DNA from: Candidatus Merdenecus merdavium
GTDB taxonomy: Bacteria; Bacillota; Clostridia; Lachnospirales; Lachnospiraceae
DNA: 10,529 nt
Direction: 5' to 3'
Assembly: GCA_018715425.1 (NCBI GenBank)
Contig: DVLR01000202.1
Coordinates: 1-10,529, forward strand
Made by a program: the position numbers and the translations under genes. Positions 1 through 6,854 of this stretch are shown in pieces. The notes under the pieces were generated by a model, which made no database searches, was not told the DNA's origin, and saw only the letters and a program-made list of their open reading frames with translations. Within the stretch, counting starts at the first letter, position 1. Every line of letters begins with the position of its first letter.

Positions 1-582
1 TCATGGCCAATTGCTTACTCTTTTGATGAGCCACAGCACGTATTACTAAAAACATCCAATACAGATGTAATGAGTACTGCAGGTAAGAAGTGTGCTGATA
101 TTTTAAATGAAGGTATTACCTCAGGTGTGGAAAGGTTTAGTTATAAATCAAAAGATATTATGGAACAGGCAAAAAAATTACAAGAACTGAGTTCTTCTAC
201 GAATCAACAGTTACTTTGGATTGCTAGTATTTCACTTTTAGTCGGTGGTATTGGAGTGATGAATATTATGCTAGTATCGGTAACAGAAAGAACTAGAGAA
301 ATAGGATTAAAGAAGGCCATAGGTGCAAGAAAAGGTAAGATATTAGTTCAATTTTTAACAGAAGCATCTGTATTAACCAGTTTGGGAGGTCTTCTAGGCG
401 TAGGTTGTGGGATTATTCTATCAGAGGTTATTTCTAAAATATCAGAGGTGCAAGTTGCAATTAGCGTTTCAGCAATTGTTGGATCCGTTGCATTCTCCAT
501 GTTTATTGGTATTGTATTTGGATTATTACCTTCTATAAAAGCAGCAAACTTAAATCCCATTGATGCTTTAAGACATGAATAG
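1..582 (+). CDS. MacB/FtsX-type ABC transporter permease, C-terminal part
   Basis: Reading frame 1 is open from the first base to a TAG at 580-582, so 193 residues of a longer protein are visible and its start lies upstream of the window. Three hydrophobic segments fit the last three membrane spans of a four-span FtsX permease domain, at visible residues about 71-93, 115-143 and 153-178. After the first comes the coupling motif TERTREIGLKKAIGARKGKI, a hallmark of MacB-type permeases that contacts the ATPase. The C-terminal LNPIDALRHE ending is also typical. The visible part before the first span would be the end of the extracytoplasmic MacB-PCD-like domain. Such permeases work with a MacB-like ATPase and often a membrane-fusion partner to export peptides, antibiotics or lipids, or for mechanotransmission. 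The substrate cannot be read here, and partner genes should lie just upstream. The family call is firm. Confidence 0.9.
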   Translation, partial: SWPIAYSFDEPQHVLLKTSNTDVMSTAGKKCADILNEGITSGVERFSYKSKDIMEQAKKLQELSSSTNQQLLWIASISLLVGGIGVMNIMLVSVTERTREIGLKKAIGARKGKILVQFLTEASVLTSLGGLLGVGCGIILSEVISKISEVQVAISVSAIVGSVAFSMFIGIVFGLLPSIKAANLNPIDALRHE

Positions 583-635
583 TGATGCAATGAATCGTCA
601 AAGATAGTAAGATAGAAATGAAGAATTAAGATGAA

Positions 636-675
636 AAAGGGGCTGTAGCACTTAAAAAGTGTGGCAAGTCCCTTT
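636..675. terminator. Bidirectional intrinsic terminator between convergent genes
   Basis: An imperfect hairpin with outer arms AAAGGGGCT and AGTCCCTTT (one G-U pair) and inner arms CACTT and AAGTG closes around a short A-rich loop. It lies between the permease stop at 582 and the degV-family stop at 682, which converge. On the minus strand the stem runs into CCCCTTTTTC, the better U-tract. On the plus strand the tail is CCCTTTCTTTC, which is weaker. It can plausibly end both transcripts. Confidence 0.65.
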
Positions 676-681
676 CTTTCA

Positions 682-1581
682 TCAATGCTTTTCGTGATTC
701 CTGTTATATTTTTCAATAAAACAAAGTCCTAAAGCATCAGGACCTGTATAAGTTCCAATGGTAATGCCTATGGAAAACATAGGGTAGGAGATACGTCTTC
801 CAATCATATCTTCCAATCCTTCTTTTAATTTATAGGCATCTCCTTCACAAGAGCCAGTAGCTAGTGCAAAATCGTAATCATCAAAGGATAGCTGATTGGA
901 TTTAAAGTGTTCATCAGTCATTTCCAAAATTCTTGAAAGAGATTTGCTTCTTCCTCTTACGGTTCCATAAGGTAAAAGTTCTCCTTCTTTTAACTCGATT
1001 AATGGTTTTAGATTTAATAAAGTACCAGCGATGGAAGAGACTTTTCCGATTCGTCCCCCTCTTTGTAAATAGTCCAGGGTATCCACAGTAAATAAAATTC
1101 TAGAAGTTTTTCTAAGTTCTAAAAGTTTATTTTTTGTTTCTTCTAATGTATATCCCGCTTCTTGCATATATGCTGCTTGTAGAACTGTTAAACCCTCACC
1201 AACAGTAGCTTGAATGGAGTTAATGACTTCAATCTTGGCATGAGGATAATCTTCTTCTAAGATAGATTTAGCATTTAAAGCGGATTGATAGGAACCACTG
1301 AAGTTCGCAGACAAACAAATACATAAAATATCCAAGCCTTGTTCAATTGCGACTTTAAATTTATTAATATAATCTTGTACAGAGGGCAATGAAGTGGAAG
1401 GGAAAGTAGGATTTGCTGTCATTGTCGTATAAAATTCATCCAAGGAAATATCAACTAATTCCCTTTTGTACGTATTTTTATCAAAAGATACGTAAAAGGG
1501 GATACGAACAATATGATATAGAGATATAAACTCATCAGGTAAGTCACAGGATGAATCACAAAATATTTGATAGTTGTTCAT
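682..1581 (-). CDS. DegV family (FakB-like) fatty-acid-binding protein
   Basis: Cytoplasmic protein of about 299 residues, the usual DegV length. Family features are the N-terminal CDSSCDLP motif, the LSANFSGSYQSALNA segment that forms the fatty-acid carboxyl-binding loop in this fold, and the DYLQRGGRIGK signature with its conserved Arg. Characterised members (FakB) hold a fatty acid so that the kinase FakA can phosphorylate it for phospholipid synthesis; the ligand here is unknown. I start it at the ATG at 1581-1579 because GGAG sits 6 bases upstream (1588-1591). An ATG four codons earlier (1593) gives 303 residues but has a poor ribosome binding site. The gene starts 28 bases after the rubredoxin-protein stop and has no promoter of its own that I can see, so the two are probably co-transcribed. 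One oddity is that the C-terminal loop reads GTYTGPDALG where most relatives have His and GPG. Confidence 0.9.
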   Translation of the reverse strand: MNNYQIFCDSSCDLPDEFISLYHIVRIPFYVSFDKNTYKRELVDISLDEFYTTMTANPTFPSTSLPSVQDYINKFKVAIEQGLDILCICLSANFSGSYQSALNAKSILEEDYPHAKIEVINSIQATVGEGLTVLQAAYMQEAGYTLEETKNKLLELRKTSRILFTVDTLDYLQRGGRIGKVSSIAGTLLNLKPLIELKEGELLPYGTVRGRSKSLSRILEMTDEHFKSNQLSFDDYDFALATGSCEGDAYKLKEGLEDMIGRRISYPMFSIGITIGTYTGPDALGLCFIEKYNRNHEKH

Positions 1582-1587
1582 TTTGTT

Positions 1588-1591
1588 CTCC
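1588..1591 (-). promoter_or_regulatory. Ribosome binding site deciding the degV-family start
   Basis: GGAG on the minus strand lies 6 bases before the ATG at 1581-1579. It lies inside the first codons of the longer reading frame that begins at 1593, so the shorter protein is preferred. Confidence 0.55.
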
Positions 1592-1609
1592 ATGTATTCT
1601 TGTTCTGTA

Positions 1610-2257
1610 TTAGAGTTGTTTTAATACGAATTTACTTTTTGGTTGTTTGCAAACTGGGCAAGTATAGCTGTCTGGTAATTCTTCAAAAGGGATGGTTCCT
1701 TCATAAGGCTTCCCGCAAACGCTACATACCCATACTTGTTTCTTTATGGTATCTTCTTCTGGAGGAAGATACGTAGGAGCGTTTTTAGGACTGACTCCTT
1801 TGATCACATTGTGATAATAAGCATAAGTCATAGCAATAGAGTTGTTATTAACATTACCGTCTATAACATCGGCTAAGAATACTGTGTGAGTAGATGTTTC
1901 CATAGTATCAATCACTTTACATGTAATATATCCACAGGTGTCTTCTATAACAGATAAAGAATCGATATTTTTAACTTCGATATCTTTAAATTTATCCACA
2001 TCTTTACCAGATTGAAAACCAAAATTACCTATTAGGCTTGGGTTAGAAGCTTCAGATAAAATTGAGACTGCGAATTTTTTACTCTCTTTAATACATTTGT
2101 TTGTGTAATTATTATGGTTCATACTAAGAGCAATTGTAGCAGGTGAAGATGTGATTTGCATGACAGAGTTTGCAATACATCCCGTTGGTCTGTCACCATC
2201 TAGTGTTGATATTACATATAAGCCATAAGATAAGTTTCTAAAAACTTTACTATTCAT
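1610..2257 (-). CDS. hrb: High-molecular-weight rubredoxin (flavin reductase-rubredoxin fusion)
   Basis: A 215-residue two-domain protein. Residues 1 to about 155 match the FMN-binding flavin reductase-like domain (an FRNLSYGLYVIST start, then a TGCIANSVMQITSSP stretch typical of this fold). Residues about 174-215 form a rubredoxin with iron-ligand cysteines C178-x-x-C181 and C200-x-x-C203 and the ELPDSYTCPVC segment. The loop between the cysteine pairs is short compared with stand-alone rubredoxins, as is seen in fusion rubredoxins. In Moorella, Hrb carries electrons from NAD(P)H to the flavodiiron protein FprA for O2/NO reduction, so a cytosolic role in oxidative or nitrosative stress is likely. 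No flavodiiron gene is in the window. AAGGAGG (2266-2272) is spaced 8 bases from the ATG. The promoter and a PerR-like box lie upstream. The symbol is by analogy with Moorella. Confidence 0.88.
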   Translation of the reverse strand: MNSKVFRNLSYGLYVISTLDGDRPTGCIANSVMQITSSPATIALSMNHNNYTNKCIKESKKFAVSILSEASNPSLIGNFGFQSGKDVDKFKDIEVKNIDSLSVIEDTCGYITCKVIDTMETSTHTVFLADVIDGNVNNNSIAMTYAYYHNVIKGVSPKNAPTYLPPEEDTIKKQVWVCSVCGKPYEGTIPFEELPDSYTCPVCKQPKSKFVLKQL

Positions 2258-2277
2258 TGAAATAACCTCCTTGTATT

Positions 2278-2298
2278 ATCCCCCATAAATTGAGGGAT
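2278..2298 (-). promoter_or_regulatory. Hairpin in the hrb 5' leader
   Basis: On the minus strand, arms ATCCCTC and GGGGGAT (one G-U pair) enclose the 7-base loop AATTTAT. The stem ends 5 bases before the AAGGAGG ribosome binding site of hrb and would begin roughly 10 bases into the transcript predicted from the TATAAT. It could stabilise the 5' end or tune access to the ribosome binding site. No ligand or protein partner is evident. Confidence 0.4.
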
Positions 2299-2305
2299 TT
2301 TCATC

Positions 2306-2320
2306 TTATAAAGATTATAT
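2306..2320. promoter_or_regulatory. PerR-box-like operator over the hrb -10
   Basis: The 15-mer TTATAAAGATTATAT (plus strand) matches the Bacillus PerR consensus TTATAATnATTATAA at 12 of 14 specified bases. It covers the minus-strand -10 (2314-2319), so a bound repressor would block transcription. Caution: half of the match is contributed by the TATAAT itself in AT-rich DNA. Confidence 0.4.
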
Positions 2321-2342
2321 CATAGATAACTAGAGATGAGAA
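2314..2342 (-). promoter_or_regulatory. Sigma-A-type promoter of hrb-degV
   Basis: On the minus strand there is a perfect TATAAT (2314-2319) preceded by TGA, giving an extended -10 (TGnTATAAT). A weak -35, TTCTCA (4 of 6 to TTGACA), lies at 2337-2342 with an exact 17-base spacer. Transcription would start near 2307. Confidence 0.65.
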
Positions 2343-2411
2343 GTAGTGCAACGGATTTGCATCGCGTGCAGAATAGTAAGGGAAGAAGTTCTAAAAAATG
2401 TACAAGGGCTC

Positions 2412-2440
2412 TTTTCATGTTGTAATTATAATGCTATAAT
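2412..2440 (+). promoter_or_regulatory. Sigma-A-type promoter of the 116-aa gene and argS
   Basis: TTTTCA (2412-2417), a 17-base spacer and TATAAT (2435-2440), with TGC just before the hexamer giving an extended -10. A second TATAAT sits 8 bases upstream (2427-2432) and might give an alternative start. The predicted leader is short, about 30 bases, and contains no T-box sequence. Confidence 0.65.
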
Positions 2441-2475
2441 GAAGCTTAAGTTTAAAAATTAGAGGAGGCGCTATT

Positions 2476-2826
2476 ATGGAAACTTTAGTTCGAGGTTATA
2501 TTAATACACCCAATTTGCAGCGAAGCTTTTACTTTGAGGGTACTACTGCAAATATTGCCAATTTCATTTTAGATCATGCTACAATGGAAAATGAAATTGA
2601 GATTAACACTATATTTGGTAAAACAATCGTAAGTTTTAATCTAAAGGAAAATAAAGTATGTGGTAGGAAGGCCTATGTCGTAGGAGTAGAGTCCTATTTG
2701 GATGCTCTTAGAAAGGGAACCATAAAGCGAACGAAAGTAGTCGCCTTAGATCTAGAAGATTTAAACAATGTGGATGAATTCGATAATATAGAAGTAAGAG
2801 AAGAAGAATTCGAACGCTGTATTTAA
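2476..2826 (+). CDS. Conserved-looking protein of unknown function, 116 aa
   Basis: I do not recognise this family. AGAGGAGG (2461-2468) lies 7 bases before the ATG, and there is a good promoter at 2412-2440, so it is a real gene. The product is soluble, with no signal peptide or membrane span. Residues about 17-75 alternate short hydrophobic and polar stretches suggestive of a small alpha/beta fold. A basic patch (RKGTIKRTK, residues 79-87) is followed by a strongly acidic tail (residues about 91-114, rich in D and E). Cysteines occur only at 62 and 115 and form no metal motif. argS starts 29 bases after its stop with no terminator between, so the two probably share a transcript. This suggests a housekeeping or translation-linked context but does not prove a function. 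Confidence 0.8.
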   Translation: METLVRGYINTPNLQRSFYFEGTTANIANFILDHATMENEIEINTIFGKTIVSFNLKENKVCGRKAYVVGVESYLDALRKGTIKRTKVVALDLEDLNNVDEFDNIEVREEEFERCI

Positions 2827-2855
2827 AAAAGTTATAGAAAGTCAAGGAGGGACTT

Positions 2856-4622
2856 ATGAAAAAAATACTTGATATGATCACTGCAGAAGTAACAAATGCA
2901 TTTGAAGCATGTGGTTATGATAAAAAATATGCAAAGGTCACCATATCAAATCGTCCTGATTTATGTGAATATCAATGCAATGGAGCCATGGTAGCTGCAA
3001 AGGATTATAAAAAGGCTCCTATTAAAATAGCAGAAGAGGTTGTTCAATCCTTAAAGGATAATGTGATATTTGAAGAAATTACAGCAGTAATGCCTGGATT
3101 TATTAATATAAAGATTACCAGTGATTTTATAGCAGATTTTTTAAATCAGATGGCAAAAGATAAACATTTGTCCATCGAAAAGACCAAAGATCCTAAAAAA
3201 ATTATTTTAGATTACGGTGGTCCAAATGTAGCTAAGCCTTTACACGTTGGTCATTTAAGATCAGCCATCATAGGTGAAAGTATGAAAAGGATTGGCCGTT
3301 TAGTAGGACATGAGATGATCGGTGATGTACATTTAGGTGATTGGGGTCTTCAAATGGGGCTTATTATTACAGAGCTGAAGCTTCGCCAGCCAAATCTCGT
3401 ATATTTCGACCCAGATTACAAAGGAGCATATCCACAAGAGCCTCCTTTTACCATTTCAGAATTAGAAGAGATCTATCCAGTGGCTAGTGGAAAATCCAAA
3501 GAAGATGAATCTTATAAAGAAGCAGCTATGGAGGCAACGTTTCAATTACAACATGGAAATGCTGGATATATGGCATTATGGAACCATATCTTAAATGTTT
3601 CAGTAGCGGATCTTAAAAAGAACTATGACAAATTACATGTATCTTTTGATCTTTGGAAGAAAGAATCCGATGCACAGTCTTATATTCCAGACATGGTGCA
3701 GTATATGAAGGATGAAGGTTATGCTCATTTAGATGAGGGAGCTTTAGTCGTTGATGTAAAAGAAGAAGGAGATACGAAGGAAATCCCTCCTTGTATGATC
3801 TTAAAGTCAGATGGAGCCTCTCTTTATAATACCACGGATTTGGCCACCATAGTAGAGCGTATGAAGTTATTTCAACCAGACGAAATCATCTACATTGTGG
3901 ACAAGCGTCAGGAGCTTTACTTTGAGCAAGTATTCCGTTGCGCTAGAAAGACGAAATTGGTAGGAGAAGATACGAAACTCACCTTCTTAGGTTTTGGAAC
4001 CATGAATGGAAAAGATGGGAAGCCTTTCAAAACAAGAGAAGGCGGAGTCATGAGACTGGAATCTTTAATCGATGGAATTAATCAAGAAATGTTTAAAAAG
4101 ATTACAGATAACCATTCTGTTGAAGAATCTTATGGAAAGCAAACAGCAGCCATTGTGGGACTATCTGCCATTAAATATGGAGATTTATCCAATCAAGCAT
4201 CGAAAGATTACGTCTTTGATATCGATCGTTTTACTTCTTTTGAAGGAAATACAGGTCCATATATTTTATATACCATTGTAAGAATTAAGTCTATTTTGGC
4301 AAAATACCGAGAAAGTGGTAAGTCTTTAGAAGGAAATACCATTCTAAAAGCGAGTAGTCCAAGTGAAAAACAGCTGATGCTAGAGCTTGCAAACTTTAAT
4401 CATGTGGTAGATCAAGCTTTCACAGAAAGGGCTCCTCATAAAATTTGTTCGTATATCTATGATTTAGCTAATGATTTTAATCGTTTCTATCATGAAACTA
4501 AGATTTTATCTGAAGAAGATCAGGAAAAACAAGCTGGTTGGATCAATTTATTAAAGGTTACAAAACAAGTTCTTGAACAATGTATCGACGTACTAGGATT
4601 TAGTGCTCCAGAAAGAATGTAA
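2856..4622 (+). CDS. argS: Arginyl-tRNA synthetase
   Basis: Class I aminoacyl-tRNA synthetase that attaches arginine to tRNA-Arg in the cytosol using ATP. At 588 residues it has full family length. Order: N-terminal tRNA D-loop-recognising domain (about 1-85), Rossmann catalytic core with the HIGH motif as HVGH (130-133, within GPNVAKPLHVGHLRSAIIGE), the region GKPFKTREGG (388-397) in the place of KMSKS, then the helical DALR anticodon-binding domain (about 460-588). Loss of the canonical KMSKS lysine is normal for many bacterial ArgRS, including that of E. coli, so it is not a defect. The start is fixed by AAGGAGG (2844-2850) 5 bases before the ATG. It follows the 116-aa gene by 29 bases and ends in a strong terminator. 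Confidence 0.97.
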   Translation: MKKILDMITAEVTNAFEACGYDKKYAKVTISNRPDLCEYQCNGAMVAAKDYKKAPIKIAEEVVQSLKDNVIFEEITAVMPGFINIKITSDFIADFLNQMAKDKHLSIEKTKDPKKIILDYGGPNVAKPLHVGHLRSAIIGESMKRIGRLVGHEMIGDVHLGDWGLQMGLIITELKLRQPNLVYFDPDYKGAYPQEPPFTISELEEIYPVASGKSKEDESYKEAAMEATFQLQHGNAGYMALWNHILNVSVADLKKNYDKLHVSFDLWKKESDAQSYIPDMVQYMKDEGYAHLDEGALVVDVKEEGDTKEIPPCMILKSDGASLYNTTDLATIVERMKLFQPDEIIYIVDKRQELYFEQVFRCARKTKLVGEDTKLTFLGFGTMNGKDGKPFKTREGGVMRLESLIDGINQEMFKKITDNHSVEESYGKQTAAIVGLSAIKYGDLSNQASKDYVFDIDRFTSFEGNTGPYILYTIVRIKSILAKYRESGKSLEGNTILKASSPSEKQLMLELANFNHVVDQAFTERAPHKICSYIYDLANDFNRFYHETKILSEEDQEKQAGWINLLKVTKQVLEQCIDVLGFSAPERM

Positions 4623-4641
4623 ATAAGAGATGATAAGGAAT

Positions 4642-4685
4642 AAAAATGCCTATAAATAGGAAAAACCTATGAATAGGCATTTTTT
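4642..4685 (+). terminator. Intrinsic terminator after argS
   Basis: Long hairpin: outer arms AAAAATGCCTAT and ATAGGCATTTTT, a small 2x2 internal loop, inner arms ATAGG and CCTAT, and the loop AAAAA. It starts 20 bases after the argS stop and its 3' arm merges into a six-T run. The A-tract on the 5' side would also let it act on the opposite strand, though no minus-strand gene ends here. Confidence 0.9.
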
Positions 4686-4732
4686 AATGATAGAATATTT
4701 TGGTTAATTTGAGAAGGCATACGGCTAAACAT

Positions 4733-4746
4733 CAAACATTTGTTTG
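4733..4746. promoter_or_regulatory. LexA-like palindrome at the topoisomerase promoter
   Basis: CAAACATTTGTTTG has perfect 6-base arms (CAAACA/TGTTTG) around TT. Compared with the Firmicute SOS box CGAACnnnnGTTCG it differs only by a symmetric change at the second base of each half. It overlaps the -35 at 4744-4749. The lost G/C pair is important in known boxes, so LexA binding is uncertain; another dimeric repressor is equally possible. Confidence 0.3.
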
Positions 4747-4772
4747 CAAAAATAAAAAACCAATGTTATAAT
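4744..4772 (+). promoter_or_regulatory. Promoter of the type IIA topoisomerase operon
   Basis: TTGCAA (4744-4749), a 17-base spacer, then TATAAT (4767-4772) preceded by TGT (extended -10). It lies within the 232-base gap between the argS terminator and the B subunit gene, and gives a leader of about 140 bases. That leader is A-rich, and I see no stable hairpin or riboswitch in it. Confidence 0.65.
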
Positions 4773-4917
4773 AAACGCTAGTTTGAACAGACATAATAAA
4801 GAGATAAGGTAGCAATAAGAAAGAAATAAAAGATATGGACTAAATAGCTCATAGAATTGGGAGAGTAAAAGATAGTTAACATACTATATAGAATATTTAG
4901 TGAGAAAGGATTAAGAT

Positions 4918-6840
4918 ATGGCAAAAAAGACAACATACGATGCTAGTAGTATATCCGTATTGGAGGGATTAGAAGCCGTAAGAAAAAGGCCTGGAATGTA
5001 TATCGGAAGTGTATCAAGAAAGGGACTTAACCATTTAATATATGAAATAGTCGATAACTCTGTTGATGAGCATCTAGCGGGCTTTGCAAATCTGATTCAA
5101 GTAACTTTGGAAAAGGATGGATCTGCAACAATATCTGATAATGGACGGGGGATTCCAGTGGGCATGCATGAAAAAGGGGTTTCTGCAGAGCGCCTGGTTT
5201 TTACTACTCTTCATGCAGGTGGTAAGTTTGATGATTCGGCGTATAAAACAAGTGGAGGTCTTCACGGTGTTGGATCTTCTGTTGTCAATGCTTTATCTGC
5301 ATATCTTGATATAGAAGTAAGTGTAAATGGATGGATTCATCATGATCGATATGAAAGAGGAATTCCAGTGATTGATTTGAACCATGGTTTATTGCCGACT
5401 CTTGGAAAAACAAAGAATACTGGTACGAAAATCAATTTTCTCCCAGACGAGATGATTTTTGAAAAAACTCGTTTTGCATCTACAGAAATAAAGAGTAGAT
5501 TGCATGAGACAGCATACTTAAATCCAGAACTTACGATTATCTTTGAAGATAAAAGGGGAGAAGAAATAGAGCATATGGAATACCATGAGCCCCAAGGAAT
5601 TATTGGCTTCATAAAAGATTTAACGAAAAATAAAGAGTCTTTAATAGAGCCAGTATTTATCAAAGGGGAATCAGAAGGGATCGAAGTAGAAATAGCCTTT
5701 TCTTATATTAATGAGTTCCATGAAAATGTATTGGGATTTTGTAATAATATTTATAATGCAGAAGGTGGAACCCATCTGACTGGATTTAAGACTACCTTCA
5801 CTTCTATTATGAATACCTACGCAAGAGAAATTGGTATTTTAAAAGAAAAAGATCATAATTTTACTGGAGCAGATATTCGAAATGGTATGACGGCTGTAGT
5901 TTCTATCAAGCATCCTACACCTAGATTTGAAGGACAAACAAAAACAAAACTAGATAACCAAGATGCAGCAAAAGCAACTGGAAAAGTAGTAGGTGATGAA
6001 GTGGTCTACTATTTCGATAGAAATATCGATCAATTAAAACGTGTTTTATCCTGCGCAGAAAAGGCTGCAAAGATTCGGAAAACCGAGGAAAGAGCGAAAA
6101 CAAATTTATTAGCCAAACAAAAATATTCTTTTGACTCTAACGGAAAACTGGCAAATTGCGAAAGTAAAGATCCTAGTATTTGTGAAGTATTTATCGTCGA
6201 GGGAGATTCGGCAGGAGGTTCTGCAAAAACAGCTAGAGATCGTCACACTCAGGCTATTTTGCCTATCAGAGGTAAAATATTAAACGTAGAAAAAGCTAGT
6301 ATTGATAAAGTACTTGCTAATGCAGAGATCAAAACCATGATCAATGCTTTTGGCTGCGGATTTTCTGAGGGCTTTGGTAATGATTTTGATATTACGAAAC
6401 TTCGTTATAATAAAATCATCATTATGGCTGATGCCGATGTGGATGGCGCTCATATCAGCACACTTTTATTGACTTTATTCTATCGCTTTATGCCAGAACT
6501 GATTTATGAAGGTCATGTGTACTTGGCTATGCCCCCCCTTTATAAAGCCATGACTTCAAAGGGAGAAGAAGAGTACCTATACGATGATAAAGCTTTAAGA
6601 GAATATCGTAAACATCAAAAGGGAACCTTTACATTGCAAAGATATAAAGGTTTGGGAGAGATGGATGCCGAACAGCTATGGGAGACCACATTAAATCCTA
6701 AGACTAGGGTTTTGAAGCAAGTAGAAATAGAAGATGCAAGAATGGCATCTAGTGTAACGGAAATGCTTATGGGGACAGATGTACCACCTAGAAGAGCATT
6801 TATTTATGAACACGCCCAAAATGCAGAATTAGATATATAA
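4918..6840 (+). CDS. parE: Type IIA topoisomerase subunit B (ParE/GyrB-like ATPase)
   Basis: A 640-residue ATPase subunit of a DNA gyrase or topoisomerase IV; with the next gene product it forms the A2B2 enzyme that passes one duplex through another. The GHKL ATPase shows YEIVDNSVDE with catalytic E43 and Mg-binding N47, DNGRGIP (74-80) and the glycine-rich lid GGLHGVGSS (113-121). A transducer domain follows. The TOPRIM domain carries EGDSAGGSA (catalytic E428) and DADVDG (D505, D507 and D509, metal-binding). QRYKGLGEM (574-582) and NPKTR near the end complete the family pattern. AAAGGA lies 7 bases before the ATG. The A-subunit gene follows after 14 bases. ParE is favoured over GyrB because the partner lacks a GyrA box and the location is not dnaA-recF; pipelines may label it gyrB. 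The family is certain, the subtype less so. Confidence 0.93.
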   Translation: MAKKTTYDASSISVLEGLEAVRKRPGMYIGSVSRKGLNHLIYEIVDNSVDEHLAGFANLIQVTLEKDGSATISDNGRGIPVGMHEKGVSAERLVFTTLHAGGKFDDSAYKTSGGLHGVGSSVVNALSAYLDIEVSVNGWIHHDRYERGIPVIDLNHGLLPTLGKTKNTGTKINFLPDEMIFEKTRFASTEIKSRLHETAYLNPELTIIFEDKRGEEIEHMEYHEPQGIIGFIKDLTKNKESLIEPVFIKGESEGIEVEIAFSYINEFHENVLGFCNNIYNAEGGTHLTGFKTTFTSIMNTYAREIGILKEKDHNFTGADIRNGMTAVVSIKHPTPRFEGQTKTKLDNQDAAKATGKVVGDEVVYYFDRNIDQLKRVLSCAEKAAKIRKTEERAKTNLLAKQKYSFDSNGKLANCESKDPSICEVFIVEGDSAGGSAKTARDRHTQAILPIRGKILNVEKASIDKVLANAEIKTMINAFGCGFSEGFGNDFDITKLRYNKIIIMADADVDGAHISTLLLTLFYRFMPELIYEGHVYLAMPPLYKAMTSKGEEEYLYDDKALREYRKHQKGTFTLQRYKGLGEMDAEQLWETTLNPKTRVLKQVEIEDARMASSVTEMLMGTDVPPRRAFIYEHAQNAELDI

Positions 6841-6854
6841 TAGAGGAGAAAGAT

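Noticed and set aside
388..398. Apparent loss of the ArgRS KMSKS motif (residue positions in ArgRS), considered as an inactive or divergent enzyme.
   Set aside because: GKPFKTR in this position is standard in many active bacterial ArgRS, including that of E. coli.
348..716. A 122-codon minus-strand open frame under the permease gene.
   Set aside because: It is antisense to a clear MacB-type coding region, extends through the terminator and into the degV-family gene, and its product resembles nothing.
2427..2441. A second PerR-like box in the promoter of the 116-aa gene (TTATAATGCTATAAT).
   Set aside because: Only the left half fits; the right half is a direct repeat of TATAAT rather than an inverted one.
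2258..2475. A T-box leader expected for a clostridial aminoacyl-tRNA synthetase operon.
   Set aside because: No T-box consensus (AGGGTGGnACCGCG) is present, and the predicted leader of the 116-aa gene is only about 30 bases.
4857..4890. A second promoter close to the ParE-like gene: TTGGGA with TACTAT/TATATA.
   Set aside because: The spacer is 19 bases or more and the -10 is poor, while a much better promoter lies at 4744-4772.
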